A stretch of DNA of 64,000 nt from Streptomyces sulfonofaciens (GCF_014656295.1 NZ_BNCD01000019.1:62001-126000); one strand, 5' to 3'; positions 32,747-43,783 are shown, numbered from the stretch's first letter. Program-made: numbers and translations. The notes: generated by a model from the sequence alone, not told the origin.

Positions 32747-33378
32747 CGATCCGGACCCCTTCACGCAGTTTTTTCTTGTGGTTGGGACATGTCCGAACCA
32801 CCAACCCCAGCAATTCCGGCAGTGCGGTTTCCTGAGGCTTTCCTGTACCGCGCCGTAGAATATGTGCTTCCGGCTCGCACGGCAATGGCGGGCCGTTTCC
32901 CCGGCCCCGTCACAGGGCGCGCCGGTACCGGCGCGCCCCGGCCCCGCGCGGACTCGGGCGCCCACGGGGCTGTCCGGGGGGCGGCGGACCGTCTCGCCGG
33001 ACGGCGCCGGCACCGCCTGTGGGCTGGTACGAGACGCGGCGGACGGCAGCCACGCCACCGGCTCGCGGTGCGGCCGCCCGGCGTGCCAGGGCCCCGGGCA
33101 CCATTCGGTCACCGACGGGCACGGCACCGGGGAACCGGGTTCACCCAGGAAAATGCGGGTGACCGCGCCGATAAATGCGGGTGCTTCGCGCTCGGGCGTG
33201 CCAGGATTGTCGCGCCGCGACCGCATGGATTTCACATGGGTGTGCGCCTGCAGCCCGATGTGCTTGCGATTCCTTCCAGCGTCCCGGTATTCCGGGGACG
33301 AGGATTACGGGGCCGCGGGGGAAGCGGCGGGTGCCAGGACCGCCCGGTGTCCGCGGTCCGCTCCGCTGCGCGCGCTCG
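32747..33378. other. Non-coding region upstream of LuxR paralogue A
   Basis: No gene is supported in these 632 bp. The region holds the palindrome at 32778-32801 and, at about 33296-33306, a GGGGACGAGGA motif that also occurs on the opposite strand near 33950, just upstream of the small unknown gene at 33867. Confidence 0.5.
32778..32801. promoter_or_regulatory. 24-bp near-perfect palindrome (operator candidate)
   Basis: GTGGTT and AACCAC form the outer arms, GGACATGTCC is a perfect central dyad, and a single symmetric pair between them mismatches (G opposite G). It lies 32 bp upstream of the GTG start of LuxR paralogue A, a typical place for autoregulation. No matching palindrome is seen before paralogue B. 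Confidence 0.55.
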
Positions 33379-33867
33379 TCAGTCGGTGGGCGACGGATCG
33401 TCGGCCGGGCCCAGACAGGTATGGATCAACCGGCCGCCCGGTGCGAGGTCGACGAGCCACGTCCAGTGCACCGGGACGTACAGGATCTCGCTGACCCTGA
33501 GGCGGTAGGTGCGAAATGCCGTGGACCCGGCCCCGGCGGAGTCGGCGGGGCCGGCCAGGAGCCACCACTTTCCGGTCCCCGCGGTCTGGTGGAACAGGCA
33601 GTGCCGCCGTGCGGAGCCCGTTTGCAGGCCGGCTCCCACCGGTTCGAGCCGGCAGGTGCGCACCGGTAGCCCCGTGGCCCTGCTCAGCCCCTCGGCGAGC
33701 AGGGCGAGCTCCTCGGGCCCGGCCTGCGGGCGCAACGCCGGGTGGTCGTGCTCGGGCCACAGGATTCCGGGGGCCCGCCCCAGATGGGCGAAGACGAAAA
33801 GGGCCAGCTCCTGAATGTATAACGCCCCGGATTCGTCCCTTTCGAAGTGCTCGTGTCCCATGTCCAT
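33379..33867 (-). CDS. Small protein of unknown function, possibly cupin-like
   Basis: The start ATG 33867 has AGAAGG 8 nt upstream, giving 162 aa; a longer frame to 34008 exists but lacks this. The N-terminus is His/Glu-rich (MDMGHEHFERDES). The C-terminal part (RLRVSEILYVPVHWTWLVDL) resembles the beta-strand ending of cupin or JmjC folds, but no metal triad can be assigned. It lies between two paralogous LuxR-type regulators on the same strand, so it may be a ligand-related or regulatory partner. I do not recognise a family. Confidence 0.65.
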   Translation of the reverse strand: MDMGHEHFERDESGALYIQELALFVFAHLGRAPGILWPEHDHPALRPQAGPEELALLAEGLSRATGLPVRTCRLEPVGAGLQTGSARRHCLFHQTAGTGKWWLLAGPADSAGAGSTAFRTYRLRVSEILYVPVHWTWLVDLAPGGRLIHTCLGPADDPSPTD

Positions 33868-34041
33868 GTTTCGCCTTCTGTCCTCGCCGGCCGTCGTCCT
33901 TGTGAGGCGAAGCCGGCCGTTCAGACCAGGGCTGGTGGGGTCCTCGTCCCCTGAGTATCCGGTGCACCGCAGCCGTCCCGCCAGCCACGGGAAACCGGTC
34001 CCGGACATGCGCGACGGGGGCCGTGCGGCGTGGTTCTCCCG

Positions 34042-35043
34042 TCACAGGGGGAGCCGGGGCGGCCTGGTGTCCGCGCCGAGTAAGCCGCGTGCGGCGGCGT
34101 TGGCACCGGCCTGGAAACGGCTCGTCGCCTCCAACTGCTCCATGATGTCCGCGATATGGCGCCGCGCGGTGCGCAGCGACATCCCGAGCCGCCTCGCGAT
34201 GGCCTCGTCCTTGATGCCCGCGGCCAGCAACTGGACGATGGTCTCGTGGATCTCACGCGACACCTCCTCAAGGCCCTGGCCGACGGGGTCGGCGAAGGGC
34301 GTGGCCCGGTCCCAGGTCTGCTCGAAGATCTGGCACAGATAGGCGACCGTCGACGCCTCGCGGATCACGACCGCTCCCCAACTGTCGTCCTGCACCGGTA
34401 TGAAGGCCAGTTCCCTGTCGAACACGATGAGGCGGCCGAACAGTTCGTGTGAGGTCCGGTACTGTCCGCCGAGGTCGGAGTTGGCGGCGACGTAGGCCTG
34501 GCTCGGTCCGTTGAACCGGGCCGTGTGGTGGTACAGGGTCCGCAGGACGATACCGCGTTCCAGCATCGCCTGGTCCCTCAGGAGCGCCTCCTGCATGGCT
34601 TCGGGCACCCGCGAGCCGCCGCCGGGCTGGCAGCTCAGCACCTCCTCACGGCACCGCTCCGACGCCCGGTTCAGGGCGTTGCGCACGTCCTGGACGTTCT
34701 CCAGTATTTCCAGCGCCTCGCGCGGCGAGCGGCGCCGGTGGTAGTAGGGCGAGAAGCGGCTGAGCGTCTCCCGCATGACGGCTATGCGCCGCTCGTTCTC
34801 GCGTATGTGGGTTTCCAGGGGGGCGGCCAGCTCCGCGGTCGCCGTTTCGGGGGCCACCGCGTAGACGTCCGAGGGATCCTCGGGATTGGCATGGAGCAGA
34901 TGTGCGCGAAAAAGGCGTTCGATACTGCTTCTGACTCTTTCCGGAGTGATCCCGATGGTCTCGGCAATCGCCTGCTGGTCGACGGCGCGATGCTCCAGCA
35001 CCCAACTGTAGACGGCTATGTCGGAATCCAGCGGGTCATACAC
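34042..35043 (-). CDS. LuxR C-terminal-type regulator, paralogue B
   Basis: A 333-aa paralogue of the protein at 31745-32746, starting at the GTG or ATG-like codon at 35043 (YDPLDSDIAVYSWVLEHR follows). The N-terminal winged-helix-like region, charged helix (ETHIRENERRIAVMRETL) and C-terminal LuxR HTH (IKDEAIARRLGMSLRTARRH) are all conserved; most differences are in the first 100 residues. This pattern suggests shared DNA targets with different N-terminal inputs. The duplicated pair brackets the 162-aa unknown gene. Confidence 0.88.
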   Translation of the reverse strand: MYDPLDSDIAVYSWVLEHRAVDQQAIAETIGITPERVRSSIERLFRAHLLHANPEDPSDVYAVAPETATAELAAPLETHIRENERRIAVMRETLSRFSPYYHRRRSPREALEILENVQDVRNALNRASERCREEVLSCQPGGGSRVPEAMQEALLRDQAMLERGIVLRTLYHHTARFNGPSQAYVAANSDLGGQYRTSHELFGRLIVFDRELAFIPVQDDSWGAVVIREASTVAYLCQIFEQTWDRATPFADPVGQGLEEVSREIHETIVQLLAAGIKDEAIARRLGMSLRTARRHIADIMEQLEATSRFQAGANAAARGLLGADTRPPRLPL

Positions 35044-35488
35044 GGATCAGAACCCCTTCGTGCAGCTCTTTCTCGTTCGGACCGAATCCGGTCCCGGGCC
35101 AGGGGACTCCGTCGGGGCGACGCCCGGTCATATGGCGCGGGGCCCGGCGGCGCCCGCAAACGCCGGTGCCGCGTACCGCAGTGCCTGGCTTCGCACTGTG
35201 TGGAACCCGGCCCCTGGGCCGCCCTTTCCGGACCACATCGACAACAGCGTCTCCTCTACCCAGAAGCAGGGAGGTGATGTCCCTACCGGCAACCGGCGAA
35301 TTCGCACACAAGAATGCGGACGCGGCAGTCCTGCTGCACGGCGGCCCCGGGCCGTGCCGGCCTCCGGGCCGTGCCGCCCGGCGGGCCCCGGGCGGCCGGG
35401 CCCGTACGGCCCCACGGCGCGGCCGGCCCCCGACGGCCTGAGGCCCGGCCGGGTCCCCGGCGGCCTCACGGCTCGGGCGGGCCCGGCC
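35044..35488. other. Non-coding region upstream of LuxR paralogue B
   Basis: No convincing gene in these 445 bp. There is a dyad GGACCG-N4-CGGTCC at 35079-35094, 36 bp upstream of paralogue B, a possible operator. A 54-codon plus-strand frame at 35277-35441 has GGAGG only 2 nt before its ATG and Arg/Pro-rich content, so it is not called. Confidence 0.5.
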
Positions 35489-38098
35489 TCACGGCAGGTG
35501 GGGCCGGAGCCTGGGCGGGCGGAGCAGTCCGCTCGGGTCCGGCGGGCCCTGCCGCTGGCTGCCGTGCGCGTAGTGCGAGTTGGCGGCGGTCGACGCCACC
35601 CGGATGCGCAGGAGATTGGGTCCTTCCCGCAGCACCCCGGGGCCGAAGGCGGCACGGAACGGTCCCCAGCCCCAGCGGCCGACGCGGTGCCCGTTGATCT
35701 CCGCCTCCGCGCTCGCCGCGACCTCGGGAAGCAGGAGCTCCCACCGGGGCCACGCCGCTTCGGCCGCCGTCAGCGCGACCTGGGTCCGGTATTCGCCGAC
35801 ACCCGAGAAGGTCTCCTCGCCCTGCCGCTCCCAGCCCCGGTACACGTCGACGGGCCGCACCCGGTCGTCGACGGCGAGGGTCCACCCCGCGTCGAGCACC
35901 CTGGTGGCCGGAACGGCACGGGGGCCGGGGTCCAGGTGCACGCAGACCAGCTCTCCCGGGTCGAGGGTGAGGCGCAGGTCCCCGGAGACCTCGAACGGCT
36001 CGCCGGTCGTACCGTCGGCGGTGTTCCAGCGGGTGACCAGCGCGGGCAGCCCCGTCGGCCGCACGGAGACGGTGCGCCGCCCCGGGTCGTCGTTGAACAG
36101 CGCCACCCTGGTGCCCGTGGCGTCCAGGCCGCGGCGGGACCACACCATGCCGTCGGTCTCCACCCGGGTGTGGCCGGCCAGGGCGGCGCAGAGGCGGGCG
36201 TCGACGTCCTCGTCGGAAGGGACGCCCTCCCAGTACGCCCCGTGCTCGCCCCCGAGCAGGGCGCGCGTCCGCGCGGTCAGGCGTGCGTCGAGCCCCGAGC
36301 GCTGGGTGGCCGACGGCAGGGGTCCTGAGGCGAGGACGCTCCCGCCCCGGGCGGCGAACTCCTCGACGGCGTCGAGCGTCGCGGCGTCGGCCACGACGGA
36401 CACCCCGGGCAGGATCAGCGTGGTGAACCCCTGCGGCAGTGGTCCCGCGCGCAGCTCGCGCTCGTCCAGAAGGCGGAAGTCGTAGCCGCCCCGTGCCAGG
36501 TGCTCCGCCCAGAACGCCAGGTGCTTGCCGTACGGGTGGCCCGGTCCGCATGCCCAGCTCGTCCGCAGGGGGTAGAGCACGGCGATCTCGTCCAACGGCC
36601 TGGCGCCGTCGAGGAACTCGGAGAGCCTGCCGGACTCGTCGGCGAACGCCCGGTGGTGGCCGAACCAGGGTTCGAAGTTGACACCGGGCGGGAAGTCGAA
36701 GCGCGGGTTGGCGAGGACCTCGTCCCGGTCGTCGCCGTCCGTCAGCCAGAACGCGTGCGTCAGCAACTGCCGCATACCGAGCAGATGGTGCCGGACGGTC
36801 TGCTCCCGGAGCTGGCCCAGGGTGAGTTCCCAGCGTCCCGCCGCGAAGTGCGAGCCCTGCCCGGTACGGGCGAAGTACTGCTCCACCAGGCAGCCGGAGC
36901 GCCCGTGGGAGCGGGCCATGGAGTCACCGAACTTGGCGCTGATCTGCGGGTGCTCGTTGCGCGCGTCGACCGCCGTCAGGTCGCGCAGCCGGTCGAGGCC
37001 GAAGTAGTCGGTGCCGAAGTTCGTCCGCGGGTCGTCGGTGATGATCGTGCTGGTCGGGTCCCACGACGAGACGTAGCCGAGGACCTCGTGGCCCGAGAGC
37101 GCCACGCCGTGCGCCCTGCACCACGCCGACAGCGTGCCGAGGAAGGCGTCGATGCCGACCGAGGCGTACCGCTCGAAGAAGTCACAGCGCCAGGCCGCGG
37201 TGCGCGGTCCCACATCGCGGGCCAGCGCCAGCAGGACCCGGCGGTCGGCGGGCACGATCGCCGGTGCGTACATCAGCGACGAGCCCACGTGCCCCGTCCG
37301 GCCCCGCCAGTCGAAGAAGCAACCGTGCGGCTGGTCGAAGAACACATAGCGGACCGTGCTGCCCAGATGGTCGCCGAGCGCCGCCGCGTACGGCTCGTAA
37401 CCCACCTCAAGGAACCGCTCCGCGGCCTCCGGCAGCAGGTAGTTGATCATCCGGCTGGAGGCGCACCGGGCGGCGACGAACACGGTCAGGGCCGAGCGTC
37501 CGCGCAGCGCCTCGGCGGCGACGCGCACCCGGCACCCGGACCCGCCCGCCTGGACCAGGACGGCGTCCGCGGTGACGTCCACGACCGACTCCGCGTCGTC
37601 GACGGTGCCCTCGGGGTGGGCCAGCGCGGCGACGACCTCCCACTCGTCCCAGCGCAGGGCACCGCCCTCGAACACCCAGTTCCTGCCGGGTTCGAGGAGG
37701 TGGTCGACGTCCGTCGCCCGTATCCCGTCGACGGCGCACTCGGCGAACGCGCCGCCGAGGCGGGCGGTGGTGAAGAACATGTGCCGCTCGCGCAGTTCGT
37801 CCCGGCCCGCCACGGTCCGGCCGCCCGCGTGCCCGGAGAGCCAGTTGTACTCGTCGTAGAGCCCCATCATCAGGCCCCGCGCGGCGGCCTCGTCGGCCGC
37901 GGCGCGGCAGGCGGCGAGGTACTCCCCGCCCAGGTAGTCGGCCCGCGGGAAGGAGAGCCTGGTCTGGATCTGGAACGAGCCGAAACCGGCCGCGGCGAGG
38001 GAGTCGAGCTGCTCGCGGATCTCCTCGCGGGTCGGGATGCGCTGCCAGAACCAGTAGGTTGCCGGGGCGTGCCACACATCGGGCCTGGTGAAGCTCAT
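35489..38098 (-). CDS. Large cytoplasmic glycoside hydrolase (GH106/rhamnosidase-like)
   Basis: The ATG at 38098 overlaps the permease stop (ATGA) and gives 869 aa without a signal peptide. The N-terminus has a barrel-like opening (TYWFWQRIPTREEIREQLDS, then MMGLYDEYNWLSGHAGG) seen in GH106-like and related unclassified hydrolases. The C-terminus has two beta-sandwich segments (YRGWERQGEETFSGVGEYR and AEAEINGHRVGRWGWGPFRA), as in GH2/GH106 sugar-binding modules. It is the last gene of the rbsK-lacI-permease-hydrolase operon, so it should act inside the cell on an imported glycoside. Exact family and sugar are inferred, not proven. Confidence 0.72.
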   Translation of the reverse strand: MSFTRPDVWHAPATYWFWQRIPTREEIREQLDSLAAAGFGSFQIQTRLSFPRADYLGGEYLAACRAAADEAAARGLMMGLYDEYNWLSGHAGGRTVAGRDELRERHMFFTTARLGGAFAECAVDGIRATDVDHLLEPGRNWVFEGGALRWDEWEVVAALAHPEGTVDDAESVVDVTADAVLVQAGGSGCRVRVAAEALRGRSALTVFVAARCASSRMINYLLPEAAERFLEVGYEPYAAALGDHLGSTVRYVFFDQPHGCFFDWRGRTGHVGSSLMYAPAIVPADRRVLLALARDVGPRTAAWRCDFFERYASVGIDAFLGTLSAWCRAHGVALSGHEVLGYVSSWDPTSTIITDDPRTNFGTDYFGLDRLRDLTAVDARNEHPQISAKFGDSMARSHGRSGCLVEQYFARTGQGSHFAAGRWELTLGQLREQTVRHHLLGMRQLLTHAFWLTDGDDRDEVLANPRFDFPPGVNFEPWFGHHRAFADESGRLSEFLDGARPLDEIAVLYPLRTSWACGPGHPYGKHLAFWAEHLARGGYDFRLLDERELRAGPLPQGFTTLILPGVSVVADAATLDAVEEFAARGGSVLASGPLPSATQRSGLDARLTARTRALLGGEHGAYWEGVPSDEDVDARLCAALAGHTRVETDGMVWSRRGLDATGTRVALFNDDPGRRTVSVRPTGLPALVTRWNTADGTTGEPFEVSGDLRLTLDPGELVCVHLDPGPRAVPATRVLDAGWTLAVDDRVRPVDVYRGWERQGEETFSGVGEYRTQVALTAAEAAWPRWELLLPEVAASAEAEINGHRVGRWGWGPFRAAFGPGVLREGPNLLRIRVASTAANSHYAHGSQRQGPPDPSGLLRPPRLRPHLP

Positions 38099-39603
38099 GA
38101 CGGTACGCCCTCCAGGTCGCGGCCTGGCTCCGTGCTGCGCGCCGGGCCCTTCGGGTCGATCCCCAGCACGAACGTCAGAAGGGCGTAGAGGGCGGCGCCG
38201 ACGGCCATCGCGACGAGGACGCCGACGTTGGTGGTGCCGATGACGCCCTTCTTCTGGTCCTCGGTGAGCAGGAAGCCGACCACCTTGGCGATGTTCGGGT
38301 CGGAGGAGGTGACCAGGCCGAGGCCGATCACCGTGGCGGCCACCAGGGAAACCAGGGCGGTCCAGCGTCCTGCGCTGCCGCCCTGTCCGGCCGGCATGGC
38401 CAGTTCCGTCGGCCAGCCCAGGCGGCGCTGCCGGACGAAGTCCAGCAGTTGGATGCCGCCCATGGTGCCCATCACCACGGCGATCAGCGCGAGGAACGCC
38501 TGGAAGGTGGCGAGGAAGGAGTCGGAGACGAACAGGAGGTAGAAGGCGCCCGCCGAGATGACCACCATGTTGACGACCGTCGTGCCCGCCCGGGAGACGG
38601 GCACTCCCAGGGCCAGCAGCGCAAGGCCCGACGAGTACAGTCCGGTGATCGCGGCGGCGATCAGCGAGATCACCACGACGATGCTGAACGGCACGAAGAA
38701 CCAGAACGGCAGCAGGTCGGTGAGTGCGCCGACCGGGTCGTCGGCCGCCGCGGAACCGAGCTCGGGGTTCCCGGCCGCGAGCAGGATGCCGAGGACCAGC
38801 AGCACGGCCACCGGGAGTGTGATGCCGCCCGCGGTCCAGCCGACGACACCGCGCGCGCCGGTGCGGCGCGGCAGGTAGCGGGCGAAGTCGCCGCCGTAGT
38901 TGAGGAAGCCCAGACCGACCAGGGTCATGGCGAGGACGGCCCCGCCGACGAACTCGCCGAACGAGCCGTTCGGGGTGTGCCCGATCCGGCTCCAGTGGAT
39001 GTGCGGCACGATCATGCCGATGAAGACCACCGTCATCACGGCGGTGAGCCAGGCGACCCACTTCTCCACCCGCAGGATGAGCCGGTGGCCGAAGACCGCC
39101 ACGGTGACCGTGAGCACGAGGACGATCACGAACCACATCATGACCGCGGGCACGCTCTCGTGCCCCCGGCCGTCGGCGAAGGCGCCTGGCCACAGCCGCG
39201 CGAAGAGCCTGGCGCCGGTCGTGGAGGCCAGCGTGATGATGGTGACCTTCCAGCCGACGTTGGACAGGTAGGCGAAGAAGGTCGGGAACTTGTTGCCGTG
39301 GAAGCCGAAGGCGAGCCGTGTCTGGGTGAGCGTGGGCAGCCCGGTGCGCGGCCCGCCGACGGCGAGGATGCCGACGAGGACCGCCGACAGCACGTACCCG
39401 AGCAGGCCAGCGGCGACGGCCTGCCAGGCGCTGAGGCCGACGCCGTAGACGTAGACGCCGTAGCTGACCCCGAGGATGGAGATGTTCCAGGAGAACCACA
39501 CCGCGAAGAGGCCCCGCGGGGTGCCGTGGCGTTCGCCGTCCGGAACCGGGTTCACACCGTTTCGTTCGACCGCTGCCGCGGCCGGTTTCTGGTCCTGCTT
39601 CAT
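38095..39603 (-). CDS. NCS1-family purine/cytosine permease-like transporter
   Basis: A 502-aa protein with about twelve membrane helices; ATG 39603 has GGGAGG 6 nt upstream. The first helix (WFSWNISILGVSYGVYVYG) and the helix 6 to 8 region (LGFLNYGGDFARYLPRRTG) fit cytosine/purine permeases (CodB/Fcy type), which take up nucleobases or related compounds. It overlaps the hydrolase gene by 4 bp and lies 116 bp after the LacI gene. With a ribokinase in the same operon, uptake of a nucleoside or other base-glycoside is likely. Confidence 0.88.
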   Translation of the reverse strand: MKQDQKPAAAAVERNGVNPVPDGERHGTPRGLFAVWFSWNISILGVSYGVYVYGVGLSAWQAVAAGLLGYVLSAVLVGILAVGGPRTGLPTLTQTRLAFGFHGNKFPTFFAYLSNVGWKVTIITLASTTGARLFARLWPGAFADGRGHESVPAVMMWFVIVLVLTVTVAVFGHRLILRVEKWVAWLTAVMTVVFIGMIVPHIHWSRIGHTPNGSFGEFVGGAVLAMTLVGLGFLNYGGDFARYLPRRTGARGVVGWTAGGITLPVAVLLVLGILLAAGNPELGSAAADDPVGALTDLLPFWFFVPFSIVVVISLIAAAITGLYSSGLALLALGVPVSRAGTTVVNMVVISAGAFYLLFVSDSFLATFQAFLALIAVVMGTMGGIQLLDFVRQRRLGWPTELAMPAGQGGSAGRWTALVSLVAATVIGLGLVTSSDPNIAKVVGFLLTEDQKKGVIGTTNVGVLVAMAVGAALYALLTFVLGIDPKGPARSTEPGRDLEGVPS

Positions 39604-39719
39604 GAGCGGCCTCCCAAGGCTGCGGCATGTCGGTGGCGGGGACTCGGCGGTGCGCCGTACGGCCCCCGGCCCTGCGGGCGGGGACGGGACGCGGCGGCGG
39701 TGCTCTGCGGCACGGCGGC

Positions 39720-40730
39720 TCACCGGGTCCCCGGGGCGGCGGCGCATCCGCAGGACCTGCGGATGGCCAGCGTGAAGTCGAGCAGCACATGCTCGGCGAC
39801 CGACGACGCGAGCAGTGCGAGGGCGCACTGCGCGGCGGCCTTGACGGGTTGTTCGACGACGGACATGGCGGGGTCGGAGTATTCGCTGCGGCGCGTCCCG
39901 TCGAAGCCGAAGACGGCGAGGTCGCCGGGGACGGCGAGGCCGAGACGGTGGGCCACGGCGAGCAGTCCCTCCGCCTGGGAGTCGCTGCTGACGAAGACGG
40001 CGTCCGGTGCCCGTGCGGTGAGCAGGGCGCGTCCGGCCCTGACCCCGCCCTCCACGGAGAACGCGTCGACGTGGACGAGCGCCGGGTCCGGGGCCCTGCC
40101 GGACTCCTTGAGCGCGGACCTCCAGCCCGCCAGCCGGTCCACGGCGTTGCGGTGGTCGCCGGGGCCCGCGACGCAGGCGATGCGGCGGTGTCCGTGCTCG
40201 ATCAGGTGCCGGGTGGCGGCGTGCGCCGCGGCGGTGTTGTCGATGCCGACGAAGGAGTGGCCCGGCCCGTCCAGCGGCCGGTCGAGCACCACCGCGGGGA
40301 CCCCCGCGTCGGTCATGTTCCGCAGCGAGGAACCGCGCCGCGCCCCGATGAAGACGATGCCCGCGACCTGCTGGTCGAGGAAGCGGCGCAGATAGGCCCG
40401 CTCGCGCTCGTCGTCGCCGCCCGAGTCGCCGATCAGCAGCACCTTGCCCTGCTCGAAGGCGCAGTCCTGGACGGCCTGGGCGAACTCGGCGAAGAACGGG
40501 TTGGAGATGTCGGGTACGAGCATGGCCACCGTCTGCGACTCCTGGGTGCGCAGGGCCCGTGCCACGGCGTTGGGACGGTAGTCGAGCTCCTCGATGGCCG
40601 CGAGCACCCGCTCCCTGGTGGCAGCGGCCACCGGCCGCGGCCCGTCGTTGACGACGTAGCTGACCACCGCGGTCGAGGTCCCGGCCAGGCGGGCCACGTC
40701 CGCACGTGTGGGCGGCTTGCCGTTGCGCAT
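39720..40730 (-). CDS. LacI-family transcriptional regulator
   Basis: A 336-aa regulator with an N-terminal LacI HTH (TRADVARLAGTSTAVVSYVV), hinge (RPNAVARALRTQES) and a ribose-binding-like sensor domain (IGIDN and VFGFDGTRRSEY-type segments). A C-terminal RRSCGC is unusual. Its ATG overlaps the ribokinase stop by one base (TGATG), so it is co-transcribed and probably controls its own operon. The likely ligand is the sugar released or phosphorylated by this pathway. Confidence 0.93.
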   Translation of the reverse strand: MRNGKPPTRADVARLAGTSTAVVSYVVNDGPRPVAAATRERVLAAIEELDYRPNAVARALRTQESQTVAMLVPDISNPFFAEFAQAVQDCAFEQGKVLLIGDSGGDDERERAYLRRFLDQQVAGIVFIGARRGSSLRNMTDAGVPAVVLDRPLDGPGHSFVGIDNTAAAHAATRHLIEHGHRRIACVAGPGDHRNAVDRLAGWRSALKESGRAPDPALVHVDAFSVEGGVRAGRALLTARAPDAVFVSSDSQAEGLLAVAHRLGLAVPGDLAVFGFDGTRRSEYSDPAMSVVEQPVKAAAQCALALLASSVAEHVLLDFTLAIRRSCGCAAAPGTR

Positions 40731-41644
40731 CAGGCGCTCCCGTTCCGCGACAGCGCCGCCACGGCGGCCTGGGCCGCCCCGGCGACCTGCACCGTGCGCG
40801 AGGCGGCGGCCACCCCGCGCGCGACGGCGTGCGCCAGGTCGGAACCGGCGGCCAGCTCCGCGGCGAGCACCCCGACGAAGGCGTCCCCCGCGCCGGTCGC
40901 GTCGACCACCTCGACCGCCTCCAGGACCGGGAGGTGGGCCGGCGCCGTGCGTGCCCCCGCGACGACGGCGCCCTGCGCGCCCAGTGTGATCACCGCGCTC
41001 CGTGCGATGCCCGCGAGCCGCCGCACCGCGCCAAGGGCGGCGGGAACGCCCGACGGGGCGGCGGTGCCGAGCAACTGCCCCGCCTCGGTGGCGTTGACCA
41101 CGAGCACGTCGACCCGCTCCAGCACCGGACGGGGCACGGCGACGTACGGGGCGAGATTGAGCACGGTCAGACGGGGCCCGAGACGGACGACCTCGGTGAC
41201 CGCCTCGACGGGGATCTCGCCCTGGACGACGACCACGTCCGCCGCACCGACCGCGGCGGCCTCCTCCCGCACCCGGTCGGCGCCGGTCGCCGCGTTGGCC
41301 CCCGGGACCACCACGATCTGGTTCTCGCCCCGGCTGTCCACCGTGATCAGCGCCGTGCCGGTGGCGAGGCCGGGCGCCCTGCGCAGCGGGCCGGTGCCGA
41401 CCCCGGCCGCCGTGAGGGCCCGTACCAGTTCGCCACCGTGGTCGTCGTCGCCGACGGTGGCGAGGAGCCGGGTCCGAGCGCCCGCACCCGCGGCGGCGAC
41501 GGCCTGGTTGGCGCCCTTGCCGCCGAGGCCGGTGAGCAGCCGGTCGCCGAGGACCGTCTCACCGGGGGCGGGAAACCGCTCGGTACGCACCGTCACATCG
41601 CGGTTGACCGAGCCGACGACCAGGACGCCGCCGTTCCGTACCAT
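40730..41644 (-). CDS. rbsK: Ribokinase (PfkB family)
   Basis: A 304-aa PfkB kinase of usual length. The N-terminal motif VVGSVNRDVTVRTERFPAPG and GGKGANQAVAAA are typical of ribokinase, as is the C-terminal signature with the catalytic base (VVDATGAGDAFVGVLAAEL). It phosphorylates ribose or a similar pentose. It is the first gene of an operon with a LacI regulator, a nucleobase permease and a glycosidase, which suggests that the pentose comes from a base-glycoside. A tandem repeat lies 14 bp upstream of the ATG. Confidence 0.93.
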   Translation of the reverse strand: MVRNGGVLVVGSVNRDVTVRTERFPAPGETVLGDRLLTGLGGKGANQAVAAAGAGARTRLLATVGDDDHGGELVRALTAAGVGTGPLRRAPGLATGTALITVDSRGENQIVVVPGANAATGADRVREEAAAVGAADVVVVQGEIPVEAVTEVVRLGPRLTVLNLAPYVAVPRPVLERVDVLVVNATEAGQLLGTAAPSGVPAALGAVRRLAGIARSAVITLGAQGAVVAGARTAPAHLPVLEAVEVVDATGAGDAFVGVLAAELAAGSDLAHAVARGVAAASRTVQVAGAAQAAVAALSRNGSA

Positions 41645-41950
41645 CGTCCGATCCGTTCTACTCGTGTTGTCTATTCGTGTTGTCTATTCGTGTTGTCTAT
41701 TCGTGTAGACCGGATCGGGGACCTCTGTGCACTGATCACGGCGAGGGTGCGCAGGCCAGCACCGGCGCCGCGGAGCGGTACGCCGGCCCGCCCTGTCCCG
41801 TTCGGCGGGCGTCGACCTGCTGGGCGACTCTCCCCCGCGGAAAGGCGATGCGTCAAGACCTTGCGGAACTTCTCATTCCGGCAGGTCCCCGCCCGGCGGT
41901 GGCCGGCCGGCCCGCGCAGGACCGCGGGGCCGACCGCGCACGGACGGCTG
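41645..41950. other. Intergenic region upstream of rbsK
   Basis: These 306 bp lie between rbsK and the Mhp1-like transporter. They hold the 13-bp tandem repeats and otherwise no gene or clear signal. Confidence 0.6.
41658..41709. repeat. Four tandem 13-bp repeats in the rbsK promoter region
   Basis: Units read CTACTCGTGTTGT, CTATTCGTGTTGT twice, then CTATTCGTGTAGA. The first and last units are slightly changed. The AT content stands out from the surroundings. On the coding strand each unit contains TAGACA, which resembles a -10 hexamer, so the array may act in promoter or operator spacing. Confidence 0.9.
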
Positions 41951-43564
<1,614 letters not shown>

Positions 43565-43783
43565 GGCGTGCCCATTCGCTGGTAGGGATGTCCCGGCGAG
43601 GCCGGTGCGGGTGCCTCCCGGGCCGTTGCAGCACCGAAGGGCGCGGAGGGGAGATACCCGGGGGGTGGCCGCGGGTACGCGGGTGCGATGGGTGGGAGAT
43701 GCGCGGCGGTTGCGGGGAAAGCGCGAACGGCCGCCGGATGTCCGCGAGGCGGGCCGGCGTCCGGGGCCGGTCGGCTCGACGGG

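Noticed and set aside
35277..35441. 54-codon plus-strand frame with GGAGG nearby, considered as a RiPP precursor
   Set aside because: The GGAGG is only 2 nt from the ATG, the product is Arg/Pro-rich with no leader-core pattern, and no modifying enzyme is adjacent.
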